A stretch of DNA of 64,000 nucleotides from Vibrio quintilis (GTDB lineage Bacteria; Pseudomonadota; Gammaproteobacteria; Enterobacterales; Vibrionaceae). The stretch covers positions 1,798,001 to 1,862,000 of the forward strand of contig NZ_AP024897.1 in NCBI RefSeq assembly GCF_024529975.1, written 5' to 3'. Shown here one piece after another: positions 46,185-58,684 of the stretch (its first letter is position 1; each line of letters begins with the position of its first letter). The position numbers and the translations under genes were made by a program. Under the pieces are notes generated by a model, which saw only the letters and a list, made by a program, of their open reading frames with translations, was not told where the DNA came from and did not search any database.

Positions 46185-46266
46185 TTAGAGGGGCGGCACT
46201 TGGTAACAAGTGTCGTCTACTCGACAAAAACGTGCTAGATCTCCACGCTGGTATCCAACAAGTCGA

Positions 46267-46491
46267 CTATTTCAAGGTCCTGTGTAATCTGATCTCGAAT
46301 CCCTTGTTGAAGTGCAAGTGCGCGGATGTGCGAGCTTCTGCGTTGAAGTTGGCCCGCTTCGCGGGAAGGGGCCAGTTTATTCTCCACTGCCATCGGGGGG
46401 GGGCAAAGAACTCGTCGCCATCCATAAGATCATCCTCTTCGATGTCTTCAAAACGAGACTTAACGAGCTCAAGCTTTTCTTCAACTGTCAT
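46267..46491 (-). CDS. Small acidic ORF with a nine-C tract near the right end
   Basis: The minus-strand ATG at 46491 reads MTVEEKLELVKSRFEDIEED and then DLMDGDEFFAPP. The tract of nine C (46395-46403 on the plus strand as G) follows. The nine-C frame ends after 74 codons. With eight C it would stop at TAA after about 41 codons, ending PDGSGE just before the REP-like hairpin. With ten C it would run through the hairpin to about 46250, ending DLLDTSVEI. Which form is real is unclear. The location next to attR suggests an element-encoded regulator, but no family is recognised. Confidence 0.4.
   Translation of the reverse strand: MTVEEKLELVKSRFEDIEEDDLMDGDEFFAPPRWQWRINWPLPAKRANFNAEARTSAHLHFNKGFEIRLHRTLK
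46349..46375. repeat. REP-like hairpin, copy 3
   Basis: ttggcccgcttcgcgggaag followed by gggccag. Compared with copy 1 (3871-3896, inverted) it matches at nearly all positions. Both lie just after, or inside the end of, a terminal gene of the element, one near each end. Confidence 0.6.
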
Positions 46492-46503
46492 ATCAAATCC
46501 AAT

Positions 46504-46525
46504 GCAGCCCTGGCGGGCTGCTTTT
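46504..46525. terminator. GC-rich hairpin upstream of the small acidic ORF
   Basis: Stem gcagccc/gggctgc with a 4-base loop, followed on the plus strand by tttt. It could stop plus-strand transcription coming from the intron region before it reaches hisF. Confidence 0.55.
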
Positions 46526-46645
46526 GGTCACAAAATACTCACACATCTGTTCAATATCATCTTTTGAATGAAATGTAAATCTAGCTGTTATATAGTGATC
46601 CTACATGTGAATATCTAAGCATCGCTGCAAAAGTATGCAGATTAT

Positions 46646-46689
46646 ATTAGCTGCTAATGATATGAATTGATGCAAATGTGATGCAAAAA
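46646..46689 (+). repeat. Right copy of terminal direct repeat with arm-type sites
   Basis: attagctgct is followed by gatgcaaatgtgatgcaaa (46669-46687), in the same orientation as 2280-2323. A likely integrase arm-site block about 80 bases from attR. Confidence 0.65.
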
Positions 46690-46703
46690 AATTTAGGAGT
46701 TAT

Positions 46704-46720
46704 TGGTATACTATGGATAG
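46704..46720 (+). promoter_or_regulatory. Candidate extended -10 promoter driving hisF-hisIE
   Basis: tg-g-tatact at 46704-46712 is a good extended -10; no strong -35 is seen. The start of transcription would be near 46719, about 40 bases before the hisF GTG. It lies inside the element, so the element brings its own promoter for the displaced genes (prediction). Confidence 0.5.
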
Positions 46721-46759
46721 AATATTGAATTGTAAGGGTTTACCTTGGGGTGGTGAGCC

Positions 46760-47533
46760 GTGTTAGCAAAGCGAATAATTCCCTGTCTTGATGTCAGAGA
46801 CGGGCAGGTTGTCAAAGGCGTACAGTTCCGTAACCATGAAATCATTGGTGATATTGTGCCACTGGCCCGCAGGTATGCTGAAGAAGGCGCAGATGAACTG
46901 GTTTTTTACGATATTACGGCGTCCAGTGATGGACGGGTTGTCGACAAAAGCTGGGTACAGCGTGTAGCTGAGGTGATTGATATTCCTTTCTGTGTTGCCG
47001 GTGGCATTAAATCTGCTGCTGATGCAGCGAAAATTCTTGAATTCGGTGCAGACAAAGTTTCAATTAATTCTCCGGCACTGGCAAATCCGGAGCTGATTAC
47101 AACACTTGCTGACCGGTTTGGTGTGCAGTGTATCGTGGTCGGAATTGATTCTTACTTTGATAAGGAGAGTGGTCTGTATCAGGTGCATCAGTATACTGGT
47201 GATGAGAGCCGCACACAGATCACACAATGGCAAACCCGGGACTGGGTCCAGGAAGTTCAGAAACGTGGCGCCGGGGAAATTGTGCTGAACATGATGAATC
47301 AGGACGGGGTCAGACAGGGCTATGATCTTGAGCAGCTGCGGATGGTCCGGGATGTCTGCCATGTTCCCCTGATCGCTTCTGGTGGTGCCGGAGAGATGAC
47401 TCACTTTGCTGATGCATTTTTGCAGGTAAATGTTGATGGTGCATTAGCAGCTTCAGTATTTCATAAGCAAATCATTAACATTGGTGAGTTAAAACAATAT
47501 TTAAAATCGGAGAATATCGAGGTAAGGGTATGA
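46760..47533 (+). CDS. hisF: HisF, cyclase subunit of imidazole glycerol phosphate synthase
   Basis: 257 residues, the standard HisF length, with [20 protein letters not shown] (catalytic D11) and VVGIDSYF containing the second catalytic Asp; the phosphate loop is ASGGAG. It pairs with HisH. Unlike the original ATG preserved at 2153, the start here is GTG 46760, preceded by GGGGTGGTGAG from element DNA. The protein N-terminus is nevertheless unchanged. It has been separated from hisA by the insertion and overlaps hisI at its 3' end. Host-type codon use resumes here. Confidence 0.97.
   Translation: MLAKRIIPCLDVRDGQVVKGVQFRNHEIIGDIVPLARRYAEEGADELVFYDITASSDGRVVDKSWVQRVAEVIDIPFCVAGGIKSAADAAKILEFGADKVSINSPALANPELITTLADRFGVQCIVVGIDSYFDKESGLYQVHQYTGDESRTQITQWQTRDWVQEVQKRGAGEIVLNMMNQDGVRQGYDLEQLRMVRDVCHVPLIASGGAGEMTHFADAFLQVNVDGALAASVFHKQIINIGELKQYLKSENIEVRV
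46762..46785 (+). repeat. attR, right integration core
   Basis: The core gcaaagcgaataattcc (46766-46782) is identical to 2159-2175. It encodes residues 3-8 of HisF and marks the right boundary of the element. Confidence 0.88.
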
Positions 47534-48162
47534 CTGTCGCACAGACTGCGGAATCTTTTGTCTCCCGGATTAACTGGGAAAAGGTCAATGGTTTAGTACC
47601 GGCTATTGTCCAGGACTTTATTTCGGGTCAGGTACTGATGATGGGCTACATGAATCCGGAAGCGCTGGAAAAAACATTTTCCACCGGGCAGGTGACTTTT
47701 TATTCCAGAAGCAAACAGCGGCTGTGGACGAAAGGGGAAACCTCCGGCAATGTACTGAAGCTGAAGAATGCATCTCTGGATTGTGATCAGGATACTTTGC
47801 TGGTTAAAGTGAATCCTGTTGGCCCGACCTGCCACAAAGGAACAACAACCTGTTGGGATGCAGAACAGCAGGAAGAAAGTCAGATGGTCTGGCTTCATCA
47901 ACTTGAACAGCTTTTGGCGGACAGAAAAAGTGCAGACCCACAATCTTCCTACACAGCCAGTTTATATGCCCGCGGCACCAAACGTATTTCGCAGAAAGTG
48001 GGTGAAGAAGGGGTTGAAGTCGCGCTTGCGGCGACGGCGGGTGACAAGGAAGAGTTAATTTGTGAATCAGCAGATTTGATTTACCACTTGCTGGTCTTGC
48101 TCAATGATCAGGAACTTTCGGTGAGTGATGTAATAGATAAATTAAAAGAGCGTCACAAATAG
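47530..48162 (+). CDS. hisI: HisIE, phosphoribosyl-AMP cyclohydrolase / phosphoribosyl-ATP pyrophosphatase
   Basis: 210 residues. The PRA-CH domain has [27 protein letters not shown] and the zinc cysteines in CDQD and CHKG...CW. The PRA-PH domain occupies about residues 115-205 with [22 protein letters not shown]. The enzyme performs two early steps of histidine synthesis. The ATG overlaps the hisF stop by 4 bases. It is the last his gene and ends at a hairpin. Confidence 0.97.
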   Translation: MTVAQTAESFVSRINWEKVNGLVPAIVQDFISGQVLMMGYMNPEALEKTFSTGQVTFYSRSKQRLWTKGETSGNVLKLKNASLDCDQDTLLVKVNPVGPTCHKGTTTCWDAEQQEESQMVWLHQLEQLLADRKSADPQSSYTASLYARGTKRISQKVGEEGVEVALAATAGDKEELICESADLIYHLLVLLNDQELSVSDVIDKLKERHK

Positions 48163-48176
48163 CCGTATCTGACAAA

Positions 48177-48217
48177 TATACCCAAACAACCCTGCATCTT
48201 CAGGTTGCTTGGGTATA
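48177..48217. terminator. Hairpin after the his operon
   Basis: The arms tataccc-aaacaacc and ggttgcttgggtata (15 bp, one mismatch) with an 11-base loop. It lies between the convergent hisIE and rluE genes and probably ends both. Its sequence type is similar to small dispersed palindromes of Vibrio genomes (from memory, not searched). Confidence 0.6.
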
Positions 48218-48240
48218 TAAATGTATTTAAATCAGCCTCA

Positions 48241-48927
48241 TCAGAGGCTGATTTCTTTCCATTCCCCGGGTTGTAAGCCGTCAAGTTTCATGTCTCCGAC
48301 AGCATAGCGGATCAGTCTGAGTGTCGGAAAACCAATATGAGCCGTCATCCTGCGAACCTGGCGGTTTCGACCTTCTGTGATGGTGACAGAAAGCCATGTC
48401 GTTGGTATTGCCGCCCGGTAACGTACCGGCGGGTGACGTTCCCAGATTTCCGGTTCAGGTATGATGTCAACTCCCGCGGGCAGAGTCGGACCATCTTTCA
48501 GGGTTACCCCCCGGCGCAGTTTGTCTAAATCGCTTTCGCCGGGCGCGCCTTCAACCTGTACCCAATATGTTTTAGGAGACTTTGAACGTGGCTGGGTCAG
48601 GCGGGCCTGAAGAATACCATCGTTGGTGAGTACCATCAGGCCTTCACTGTCACGGTCAAGCCGGCCGGCAGCATATACATCTTTTACCGGAATAAAATCG
48701 GCCAGTGTCCGGCGTTTTTCTCCATCGGTAAACTGACTTAATGTGTCATAAGGTTTATTGAACAAAATAACTTTCCGCTCTTGCGGTGACAGCGGTTTTG
48801 TTTGCCTGTGGTGGTTTTTACCTGAATGCTTTTGGCCATGTTGCGGGGAGCCTGCATTGCGTTTTTTCCCTGTATTTCCTTTCCTGCGCTGATGTAAAGA
48901 AGAATTGTTGCGGGATGGGAAAGACAT
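48241..48927 (-). CDS. rluE: RluE, 23S rRNA pseudouridine synthase
   Basis: 228 residues. An N-terminal basic, low-complexity extension of about 45 residues is followed by the RsuA/RluB/E/F catalytic domain with [17 protein letters not shown] (catalytic Asp) and [23 protein letters not shown]. It lacks an S4 domain, as in E. coli RluE, which modifies U2457 of 23S rRNA. It is divergent from icd. Confidence 0.88.
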   Translation of the reverse strand: MSFPSRNNSSLHQRRKGNTGKKRNAGSPQHGQKHSGKNHHRQTKPLSPQERKVILFNKPYDTLSQFTDGEKRRTLADFIPVKDVYAAGRLDRDSEGLMVLTNDGILQARLTQPRSKSPKTYWVQVEGAPGESDLDKLRRGVTLKDGPTLPAGVDIIPEPEIWERHPPVRYRAAIPTTWLSVTITEGRNRQVRRMTAHIGFPTLRLIRYAVGDMKLDGLQPGEWKEISL

Positions 48928-51485
<2,558 letters not shown>

Positions 51486-51508
51486 GCGTTGTTTGGGTAT
51501 AAAGCACA

Positions 51509-51540
51509 AAATAACCCGCTTAATCGCGGGTTATTTATTT
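51509..51540 (+). terminator. Terminator of icd
   Basis: A perfect 11-bp stem aaataacccgc/gcgggttattt with a 6-base loop, followed by attt. It lies 23 bases after the icd stop. Confidence 0.85.
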
Positions 51541-51594
51541 ACATAGCCTGTTCATTAAAAGAATAAACTATGTGACAGGTTTGGCAGCGTTTTA

Positions 51595-51816
51595 TTATTT
51601 TGCTTGCTGAACTTCGATCGGGATAACACTGCTGGCGTGAAAGCCTTTAGGTCCCTGTTCAACTTCATATGATACTTGTTGGCCTGCTTTCAAAGTACGG
51701 TATCCCTCCATCTGAATTGTCGAGTAGTGGGCAAAAATATCGCCATCTTCTCCATCTGCACAGATAAAACCAAATCCTTTGGCATTGTTAAACCATTTTA
51801 CTTTACCGGTAGCCAT
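51595..51816 (-). CDS. cspD: CspD-like cold-shock-domain protein
   Basis: 73 residues from MATGKVKWFNNAKGFGFI, chosen because GAGGG lies 9 bases before this ATG; an ATG three codons earlier sits too close to it. RNP-1 (KGFGFI) and RNP-2 (DIFAHY) are conserved. The C-terminal extension after GFHASSV and the position divergent to clpS match CspD, a replication inhibitor of starved cells in E. coli. It binds single-stranded nucleic acid. Confidence 0.9.
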   Translation of the reverse strand: MATGKVKWFNNAKGFGFICADGEDGDIFAHYSTIQMEGYRTLKAGQQVSYEVEQGPKGFHASSVIPIEVQQAK

Positions 51817-52274
51817 GCTATACATCCCTCATGCATTTTATTACTGATGTTGTCGACAAAAATAATCCTGTAAAAACAGGAACATTTTCATATTTGTCTG
51901 TGAACTTTAATTTAGCGCTGCTGCCAAATTAACAAGCCACTACTTAAGCAAATTTAGTCAATCACTCCCTACAGTCAACAATGAAAGTGAATAAACATCG
52001 ATATCTTTGCAACAAAATGCGCTAGTGTTTACATTTCTATAACTATCAGTGAAATATTTCTGTGAATGGTTATCCAGCAGGATTAAACTTGTTAAGTGGA
52101 TAGCAATCTTTTATTTGCAGCGATACAATTGGTAGATTAGTCTCTAAGTATGAGACGTTTTCGCTTCAGCGATAAGAATGTCATATCAGTTGGCTATAAA
52201 AACAATCATTTTTGTTGCCAGAGGTTCAAATAATTAATCTAACTGGAAAACTCTCAGATTCAGCCGTTATCGTT
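51817..52274. promoter_or_regulatory. Divergent region between cspD and clpS
   Basis: About 460 bases without a gene; AT-rich, and it must contain the promoters of both cspD and clpSA. I see no clear repeat or riboswitch. Confidence 0.4.
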
Positions 52275-52595
52275 ATGAGTAAAAATTTTGAATGGGTGGC
52301 TCCAGACTCAGAATTACTGGAGAAAGAAAAAACAGCAGTTCAGCCACCATCTATGTACAATGTCATTCTGATGAATGATGATTATACACCGATGGACTTT
52401 GTCATTGAGATCCTGGGACGTTTTTTTGCGATGGATGCCGATCAAGCGACACAAGTGATGCTGAAAGTCCACTATGAAGGGAAAGCTGTCTGCGGGACAT
52501 TTACTGCTGAAGTTGCTGAGATGAAAGTAGCGCAGGTTACTGTTTATTCGAGGGAACATGAGCACCCATTGCTTTGTATCATGGAGCGAGCTTAG
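52275..52595 (+). CDS. clpS: ClpS, ClpA adaptor for N-end-rule degradation
   Basis: 106 residues from ATG 52275. The conserved core has [21 protein letters not shown] and the substrate-pocket region ([22 protein letters not shown]). It hands N-degron proteins to ClpAP. The frame is open further upstream, but the family length supports this start. It lies 45 bases upstream of clpA. The transferases that create N-degrons (bpt, aat) are encoded close by. Confidence 0.95.
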   Translation: MSKNFEWVAPDSELLEKEKTAVQPPSMYNVILMNDDYTPMDFVIEILGRFFAMDADQATQVMLKVHYEGKAVCGTFTAEVAEMKVAQVTVYSREHEHPLLCIMERA

Positions 52596-52640
52596 TACTT
52601 GCCAGAACAACAGGATATGTTGTTCCTTAAGGAGGCCCCA

Positions 52641-54905
52641 ATGCTTAACAAAGAATTAGAGTTGAGTCTGAATAATGCCTTTGCCCGGGCCCGGGATAAA
52701 AGGCATGAGTATATGACTGTCGAGCACCTTCTGCTTGCGTTGCTGGAAAATGGTGCAGCGAAGGAAGCTTTAATCGCCTGTAAAGCAGATCTGAATGCAT
52801 TACGTTCTGAACTCGATGCATTCATTGATAAAACCACCCCATTAATCCCCGAAAGTGATGAAACAAGAGAAACCCAGCCCACGTTGAGTTTTCAACGGGT
52901 ATTACAACGGGCTGTGTTTCATGTCCAGTCATCAGGACGAAATGAAGTCACTGGTGCAAATGTTCTGGTTGCTATTTTTAGTGAACAGGAATCTCAGGCA
53001 GCTTATTTGCTGAAAAAATATGACATTAGTCGCCTTGATATTGTGAATTACATTTCACATGGTATTACCAGAACGACCGGACCTGCGGAGGAATCATCCG
53101 AATCGTTTGGTAGTGAAGGTTCTGAGGAAGTGTCTTCTGAAGAGCGTCTGGAAAACTTCGCGACGAATTTAAACAACCTGGCAAAACAGGGAAGTATTGA
53201 CCCGTTAATCGGACGGGATCCTGAGCTGGAAAGAACAATTCAGGTTTTATGCCGCCGGCGTAAAAATAACCCGCTGCTGGTTGGGGAAGCCGGTGTCGGA
53301 AAAACAGCGATTGCTGAAGGACTGGCCTGGCGAATTGTTGAAGGGCAGGTCCCTGAAGTTATTCAGGATAGCGTGATTTATTCTCTGGATATTGGCTCCT
53401 TATTAGCGGGAACCAAATACCGGGGCGATTTTGAGAAACGCTTTAAAAATATTCTGAAACAACTCGAAGGTGAGAAGAATACGATTCTTTTCATCGATGA
53501 AATTCACACGATCATTGGTGCTGGTGCCGCATCCGGTGGTCAGGTTGATGCGGCGAATCTTATCAAGCCTCTGTTGAGTAGTGGTAAATTGCGTTGTATC
53601 GGCTCTACAACTTATCAGGAATACAGCAATATTTTTGAAAAAGAACGGGCATTATCCCGTCGTTTCCAGAAGATTGATATTGTTGAACCTTCTCTGGATG
53701 ACACCACGAAAATTCTGATGGGTCTCAAATCAAAATATGAGGCGCATCATGAAGTGCGTTACACCAATAAAGCTTTACGGGCAGCGGTTGAACTGTCTGC
53801 GAAATATATCAATGAAAGGCATCTGCCAGATAAAGCGATTGATGTGATTGATGAAGCAGGTGCGCGCATTCGTCTGATGCCGGTGAGTCGCCGGAAGAAG
53901 ACCGTTGGTGTTTCCGACATTGAAGCCATGGTTGCTAAAATGGCTCGTATACCTGAGAAATCCCTGTCGTCTTCAGATAAAGATGTGCTTCAGTCACTGG
54001 AGCGCAAGATGAAGATGATGGTTTTCGGACAGGATAAAGCAATCGGCGCGCTGAGTGAGGCAATCAAACTATCCAGAGCGGGTTTGGGTGCGGAGAACCG
54101 TCCGGTAGGCTCGTTCTTATTTGCAGGCCCGACCGGGGTAGGTAAGACAGAAGTGACCTTGCAGCTGGCGAAGATACTCGGTATTGAGCTGCTTCGGTTT
54201 GATATGTCTGAATATGGTGAACGACATTCCGTCAGCCGCTTAATTGGTGCACCTCCCGGTTATGTCGGATATGATCAGGGCGGCTTGTTGACGGATGCTG
54301 TGATCAAACATCCGCATGCGGTTGTTTTGCTTGATGAGATTGAAAAGGCGCATCCGGACATTTTTAACCTGTTACTGCAAGTGATGGATAATGGGACACT
54401 CACGGATAATAATGGCCGTAAAGCTGACTTCCGGAATGTAATTTTAGTCATGACGACAAATGCTGGTGTTGCCGAAACGGTGAAAAAATCGATTGGCTTA
54501 ATTCAGCAGGATCATTCTCATGATGCATTGTCTGAAATTAAGAAAGTATTCAGTCCTGAATTCAGAAACCGTTTGGATAATATCATTTGGTTTAATACGT
54601 TGGATCAACGGGTCATTCATCAGGTGGTTGATAAGTTTATTGTTGAACTTCAGGCTCAGCTTGACTCCAGAGGCGTTTCTCTTGAGGTATCAGAGGAAGC
54701 GAGAACATGGCTGGCTAAGAAAGGATATGATAAAGAAATGGGTGCCCGTCCGATGAGTCGTGTGATTCAGGAGCAACTGAAGAAACCATTAGCGAATGAG
54801 TTGTTATTTGGTTCACTGGTTGAAGGCGGAACGGTAACAGTCAAGCTGAAGAAAGACTCATTGTCATTCGAGTTTATCGGAACAAAAGAAGAAGCAATCC
54901 ATTAG
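52641..54905 (+). CDS. clpA: ClpA, ATPase subunit of the ClpAP protease
   Basis: 754 residues from [20 protein letters not shown], with an AAGGAGG site 5 bases upstream. There is an N-terminal repeat domain (about 1-140), then two AAA+ modules with Walker [10 protein letters not shown] and GPTGVGKTE and Walker B LFIDEIHT and [10 protein letters not shown]. It unfolds substrates for ClpP. It follows clpS and ends at a strong shared terminator. Confidence 0.97.
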   Translation: MLNKELELSLNNAFARARDKRHEYMTVEHLLLALLENGAAKEALIACKADLNALRSELDAFIDKTTPLIPESDETRETQPTLSFQRVLQRAVFHVQSSGRNEVTGANVLVAIFSEQESQAAYLLKKYDISRLDIVNYISHGITRTTGPAEESSESFGSEGSEEVSSEERLENFATNLNNLAKQGSIDPLIGRDPELERTIQVLCRRRKNNPLLVGEAGVGKTAIAEGLAWRIVEGQVPEVIQDSVIYSLDIGSLLAGTKYRGDFEKRFKNILKQLEGEKNTILFIDEIHTIIGAGAASGGQVDAANLIKPLLSSGKLRCIGSTTYQEYSNIFEKERALSRRFQKIDIVEPSLDDTTKILMGLKSKYEAHHEVRYTNKALRAAVELSAKYINERHLPDKAIDVIDEAGARIRLMPVSRRKKTVGVSDIEAMVAKMARIPEKSLSSSDKDVLQSLERKMKMMVFGQDKAIGALSEAIKLSRAGLGAENRPVGSFLFAGPTGVGKTEVTLQLAKILGIELLRFDMSEYGERHSVSRLIGAPPGYVGYDQGGLLTDAVIKHPHAVVLLDEIEKAHPDIFNLLLQVMDNGTLTDNNGRKADFRNVILVMTTNAGVAETVKKSIGLIQQDHSHDALSEIKKVFSPEFRNRLDNIIWFNTLDQRVIHQVVDKFIVELQAQLDSRGVSLEVSEEARTWLAKKGYDKEMGARPMSRVIQEQLKKPLANELLFGSLVEGGTVTVKLKKDSLSFEFIGTKEEAIH

Positions 54906-54916
54906 TGTTGTTTTCT

Positions 54917-54956
54917 GCATAAAAAAACGGAGCTATGTCGCTCCGTTTTTTTATGC
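54917..54956. terminator. Bidirectional terminator between clpA and infA
   Basis: A perfect 17-bp stem (gcataaaaaaacggagc with its complement) and a 6-base loop. It carries A and T runs on both sides, so it can end both convergent genes. Confidence 0.9.
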
Positions 54957-54966
54957 GAGATTTTGA

Positions 54967-55185
<219 letters not shown>

Positions 55186-55265
55186 TTAATCCTCTTTAGA
55201 AATGTGGCAAAAAATCACGGGCAGATATCGCCGTCATCTTTAGAAATAAAAAAGTTGCGCGTATT

Positions 55266-55955
55266 CTACCTGTGCCAACGCTGATTTACTAGCCTTTGAT
55301 GTGGATGAAATCGAGTTTTATAATTCATTGCCGGGCATTCATCAATTTGGTAGCCAAGATAAAGCCATTCTTTATTCATCATCTGACAAATCTGTATTTG
55401 CAGCAAAACCGCGAATGTGCCTAAAGAGAGGGAAGAGTCAGGATCATAGAAAGTATAAAAAGCACTGCCGCTGTCGGGGAGCATATCGGTGACCGCAACC
55501 GCAACTAACTGGTCCGCGTCGTAAATGTGAATATACGATGTTGACAGCCAGCTGCAGGACGAAAATTTTTCAAACTCAGCCTGATCCGGTGGATACATTG
55601 AGCCATTTTGATGGCGTTGTTCAATATATCGTTCGTAAAGGGAATACCACAGCGGATCCAGCGTCGATTTGATTTCCCAGCTCAAATGAGATGTTTTATT
55701 TTTCAGTCTCTTCTGGCTTCTTGATGGCTGAAAATCATTCACAGGGATGCGGACAGGCTGGCAGGCCTGACACAGTCCGCAGTATGGTTTATAGATTGTA
55801 GATCCACTTCTCCGGAAGCCATTTGACAGGAGCATTTCGTATTGTTCCGGGCAATGCAGCTTTTCATCCATCACGATCGCGACACGTTCCTGGCGCTCGG
55901 GCAGATAGCTGCAAGCGTGATAGTGAGTAAGACCAATTCGTATATTCTTATGCAT
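55266..55955 (-). CDS. bpt: Aspartate/glutamate leucyltransferase (Bpt)
   Basis: 229 residues of the ATE/Bpt family. The conserved cysteine cluster YKPYCGLCQACQPVRIP and the GNAT-like C-terminal core (GSAFYTFYDPD, YLGYQIDECPAMNYKTRFHP) are present. It transfers leucine from tRNA to N-terminal Asp or Glu, creating ClpS-recognised degrons. It lies 18 bases downstream of aat on the same strand. Confidence 0.93.
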   Translation of the reverse strand: MHKNIRIGLTHYHACSYLPERQERVAIVMDEKLHCPEQYEMLLSNGFRRSGSTIYKPYCGLCQACQPVRIPVNDFQPSRSQKRLKNKTSHLSWEIKSTLDPLWYSLYERYIEQRHQNGSMYPPDQAEFEKFSSCSWLSTSYIHIYDADQLVAVAVTDMLPDSGSAFYTFYDPDSSLSLGTFAVLLQIQICQMMNKEWLYLGYQIDECPAMNYKTRFHPHQRLVNQRWHR

Positions 55956-55973
55956 AGAAACCGTTAATCATAA

Positions 55974-56699
55974 TTATTGATGGTTGAAATCTTCTGAGGT
56001 TGAAATCCACTGAGATTGATAGCACCGGGCGTTAACCTGATGTTGTTTAAGCGTTTGCAGCCGGGTAAGGAAATCCTCTCGTTCCAATTCGTATGCACCC
56101 AGGGAAGCCAGGTGAGAATTCATAACCTGACAGTCAATGAGCTTACCTCCCGCCTGTGAAAAATGCCGGCAAAAAGCCCATAATGCGATTTTTGAAGCGT
56201 TTGTTTTGAGACTGAACATTGATTCTCCACAGAATAGTTGTCCGATAGCGATCCCGTAAAGACCGCCAACCAAAGTGTCTTCATCCCAGACTTCGACTGA
56301 GTGACAGTATCCGGCTTGTGCTAAATTTTTATAAGCGGCCCGCATTTCCTCATTGAGCCAGGTTTGTTCGGGTGTACGTGTTGTTGAACATAAGTCAATG
56401 ACTTGATGCGTACATTGATTGATACTTATCTGATATGCGACCTTTTTCTGAAATTTACGAAGACTTTTTGCAGGTTTAAATGTGAAAGGGTTAAATATTG
56501 CTCTGGGAGACGGGCTCCACCATAAAATGGGTTCACCAGGTCCGTACCAGGGAAAAATTCCTTCCTGGTAAGCTTTGATGAGGCGGGAAACATGGAGGTC
56601 ACCACCATAGGCCAGTAGGCCATTCGGATTATCAAGGGCTTGTTCAGGAGAAGGGAAAAAATATTCTCCCGCTGCCAGTTCCGGAATATATATTGTCAT
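55974..56699 (-). CDS. aat: Leucyl/phenylalanyl-tRNA-protein transferase
   Basis: 241 residues with the family motifs FPSPEQALDNPNGLLAYGG, GIFPWYGPGEPILWWSPSPR, VEVWDEDTLVGGLYGIAIG and FCGESMFS. It adds Leu or Phe to proteins with N-terminal Lys or Arg. With Bpt and ClpSA it forms the bacterial N-end-rule pathway. It is divergent from the envelope protein at 56727. Confidence 0.96.
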   Translation of the reverse strand: MTIYIPELAAGEYFFPSPEQALDNPNGLLAYGGDLHVSRLIKAYQEGIFPWYGPGEPILWWSPSPRAIFNPFTFKPAKSLRKFQKKVAYQISINQCTHQVIDLCSTTRTPEQTWLNEEMRAAYKNLAQAGYCHSVEVWDEDTLVGGLYGIAIGQLFCGESMFSLKTNASKIALWAFCRHFSQAGGKLIDCQVMNSHLASLGAYELEREDFLTRLQTLKQHQVNARCYQSQWISTSEDFNHQ

Positions 56700-56726
56700 A
56701 TCAATACTTTCTGTTGGAGATGTTCT

Positions 56727-57191
56727 ATGCGATTTTTCATATTGATCTTATGTGTTTTACCCTGGCTTGCCAATGCCGCTTACGAAAGAAATGTTGCGCG
56801 GCCGGTTGATAAAATCGTTTTTGGCAAAGTTGAGTCTGTCCGGTATTTTTCCCAGCGGCAGGTCATTCATGCGAAAAAGCATGGTTGGGAAACATTTGCC
56901 GGTGCGGTTGCCGGAGGCGTGATCGGACACCAGTTCGGCAGTGGTCACGGGAATACATGGGCGACCATTATCGGAGCCATTGCCGGTGCGGAAATTGCTG
57001 CCAATCGCTATGATACAAGGCCGTATCACCGGGATGACCCATTGGTTGAGTTATTAATTGCACCGGATAAAAAAGGTGAGAAGCTGCTCGATATTATTCA
57101 GGATGTTGACCCACATATGCTGTTCAGTAAAGGAGATAAAGTGAGAATTTTGTTTTTCAGCAATGGTGTCCGGGTTGATAAAGAGTACTGA
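56727..57191 (+). CDS. Glycine-zipper envelope protein (SlyB/Rick-17kDa-like)
   Basis: 154 residues from ATG 56727 (TTGGAGA upstream). A cleavable signal peptide (MRFFILILCVLPWLANA) is followed by a glycine zipper (FAGAVAGGVIGHQFGSGHGNT, then IIGAIAGAEIAA) typical of SlyB-type outer-membrane or periplasmic proteins. There is no Cys at the cleavage site, so it is not an evident lipoprotein. The function is unknown; family members are linked to envelope integrity. Confidence 0.8.
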   Translation: MRFFILILCVLPWLANAAYERNVARPVDKIVFGKVESVRYFSQRQVIHAKKHGWETFAGAVAGGVIGHQFGSGHGNTWATIIGAIAGAEIAANRYDTRPYHRDDPLVELLIAPDKKGEKLLDIIQDVDPHMLFSKGDKVRILFFSNGVRVDKEY

Positions 57192-57337
57192 TTGAATCTT
57201 GCTCTGAAGTGTTTTTTCAGTGATTCAGAAAGCCAGGGGTGGAGTTCCCGGGGAAATTTCGTTAGTCTCAGGCTACGAAGAATATTTATCACCTGTGAAT
57301 AATGAAGAGCCGGGTGATACAGGGAAAACATATCCAG

Positions 57338-58618
57338 ATGGAAAGTCTCACATTACAACCAATAAATATGATTCAGGGTGAAGTCAATTTGCCAGGTTCC
57401 AAGAGTGTTTCGAACCGGGCGTTGCTGCTGGCAGCATTGGCTAAAGGGACAACCCGTTTAACTAATTTACTAGATAGTGACGATATTCGTCATATGCTCA
57501 ATGCACTGAAGGCACTTGGTGTCCAATACCGCCTTTCTCATGATAATACCGTTTGTGAGGTTGATGGCTTAGGTGGCGTGTTTCATTCGGATACTTCACT
57601 TGAATTGTTTTTAGGGAATGCTGGAACGGCAATGCGTCCTCTGGCTGCTGCTTTGTGCCTTGGACACGGGGATTTTGTGCTGACCGGTGAGCCGCGGATG
57701 AAAGAGCGTCCGATCGGACATCTGGTTGATGCTTTGCGCCAGGCAGGGGCAGAGATTCAGTATCTGGAAAATGAAAACTTTCCGCCGTTAAAAATTCAGG
57801 GGAAAGGGCTAACAGGCGGAACGGTTTCGATTGACGGTTCTATCTCCAGTCAGTTTTTAACAGCGCTCTTAATGTCTGCACCACTTGCTTCCGGCGATAC
57901 TCAAATTCAGATTATCGGGGAGTTGGTTTCAAAACCATATATAGACATCACATTGCACATCATGGCGCAGTTTGGTATTCACGTTGAGAATCATGATTAT
58001 CGTGAATTTACCATTCAGGGTGGACAATCATATACGTCACCGGGAACATTTTTAGTGGAAGGCGATGCTTCTTCAGCTTCATATTTCCTTGCTGCTGCGG
58101 CAATCAGGGGAGGAGAAGTCAAGGTCTCCGGCATTGGAAAAAATAGTATTCAGGGTGATGTTCAGTTTGCTTATGCACTTGAAAAAATGGGCGCTGACAT
58201 TGAATGGGGTGATGATTTCATCAGTGCCAGAAGAAACGTATTGCAAGCGGTGGATATGGACTTTAATCATATCCCGGATGCAGCGATGACAATCGCTACT
58301 GCCGCGCTGTTTGCCAAAGGAAAAACCGCGATTCGCAATGTGTATAACTGGCGTGTTAAAGAGACTGATCGTTTGGCGGCTATGGCAACAGAGCTCAGAA
58401 AAGTGGGCGCAATTGTCGAAGAAGGGGAAGACTATATTACAATTACGCCACCTGAGAAGCTGACTCACGCTGCGATCGATACTTATAATGATCACCGGAT
58501 GGCGATGTGCTTCTCTTTGGTAGCACTGAGTGATACGCCTGTGACGATTAACGACCCGGGCTGTACCTCAAAAACATTCCCGGATTACTTTGAGCGCCTG
58601 AAAAGCCTGAATCACTAA
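57338..58618 (+). CDS. aroA: AroA, 3-phosphoshikimate 1-carboxyvinyltransferase (EPSP synthase)
   Basis: 426 residues from MESLTLQPI, the conserved enterobacterial-type start; an upstream in-frame ATG 12 codons earlier is less likely. Signatures [42 protein letters not shown] and [10 protein letters not shown] are intact. It makes EPSP from shikimate-3-phosphate and PEP in the chorismate pathway. It ends at an intrinsic terminator shared with yciN. Confidence 0.97.
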   Translation: MESLTLQPINMIQGEVNLPGSKSVSNRALLLAALAKGTTRLTNLLDSDDIRHMLNALKALGVQYRLSHDNTVCEVDGLGGVFHSDTSLELFLGNAGTAMRPLAAALCLGHGDFVLTGEPRMKERPIGHLVDALRQAGAEIQYLENENFPPLKIQGKGLTGGTVSIDGSISSQFLTALLMSAPLASGDTQIQIIGELVSKPYIDITLHIMAQFGIHVENHDYREFTIQGGQSYTSPGTFLVEGDASSASYFLAAAAIRGGEVKVSGIGKNSIQGDVQFAYALEKMGADIEWGDDFISARRNVLQAVDMDFNHIPDAAMTIATAALFAKGKTAIRNVYNWRVKETDRLAAMATELRKVGAIVEEGEDYITITPPEKLTHAAIDTYNDHRMAMCFSLVALSDTPVTINDPGCTSKTFPDYFERLKSLNH

Positions 58619-58648
58619 TCTGTAATTTTGTTCGATTCTTGTTGCAAT

Positions 58649-58684
58649 AAAAGCCTCTTCTTTGTAAATGAAAGAGGCTTTTTA
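58649..58684. terminator. Terminator between aroA and yciN
   Basis: An 11-bp stem aaaagcctctt/aagaggctttt with a 12-base loop and a T-run. It lies between convergent genes and abuts the yciN stop codon. Confidence 0.85.

Larger units (their letters stand above)
44066..46225 (+). mobile_element. Group II intron, apparently full length (about 2.16 kb)
   Basis: The 5' end gtgcgacctgaagtcg is at 44066, and the 3' end is near ctactcgac at 46217-46225. Domain V is a standard 34-nt helix at 46151-46184 (begins gagccgtatg, ends acggttc). Domain VI follows (ggcacttg-gtaa-caagtgtc, about 46195-46214). The internal ORF encodes the reverse transcriptase. The exact 3' boundary is inferred from the typical AC ending and could shift by a few bases. 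Confidence 0.85.

Noticed and set aside
48177..48217. Taking the post-his hairpin as an element scar
   Set aside because: It lies in host backbone, 1.4 kb beyond attR, between convergent host genes, and behaves like an ordinary terminator or dispersed host palindrome.
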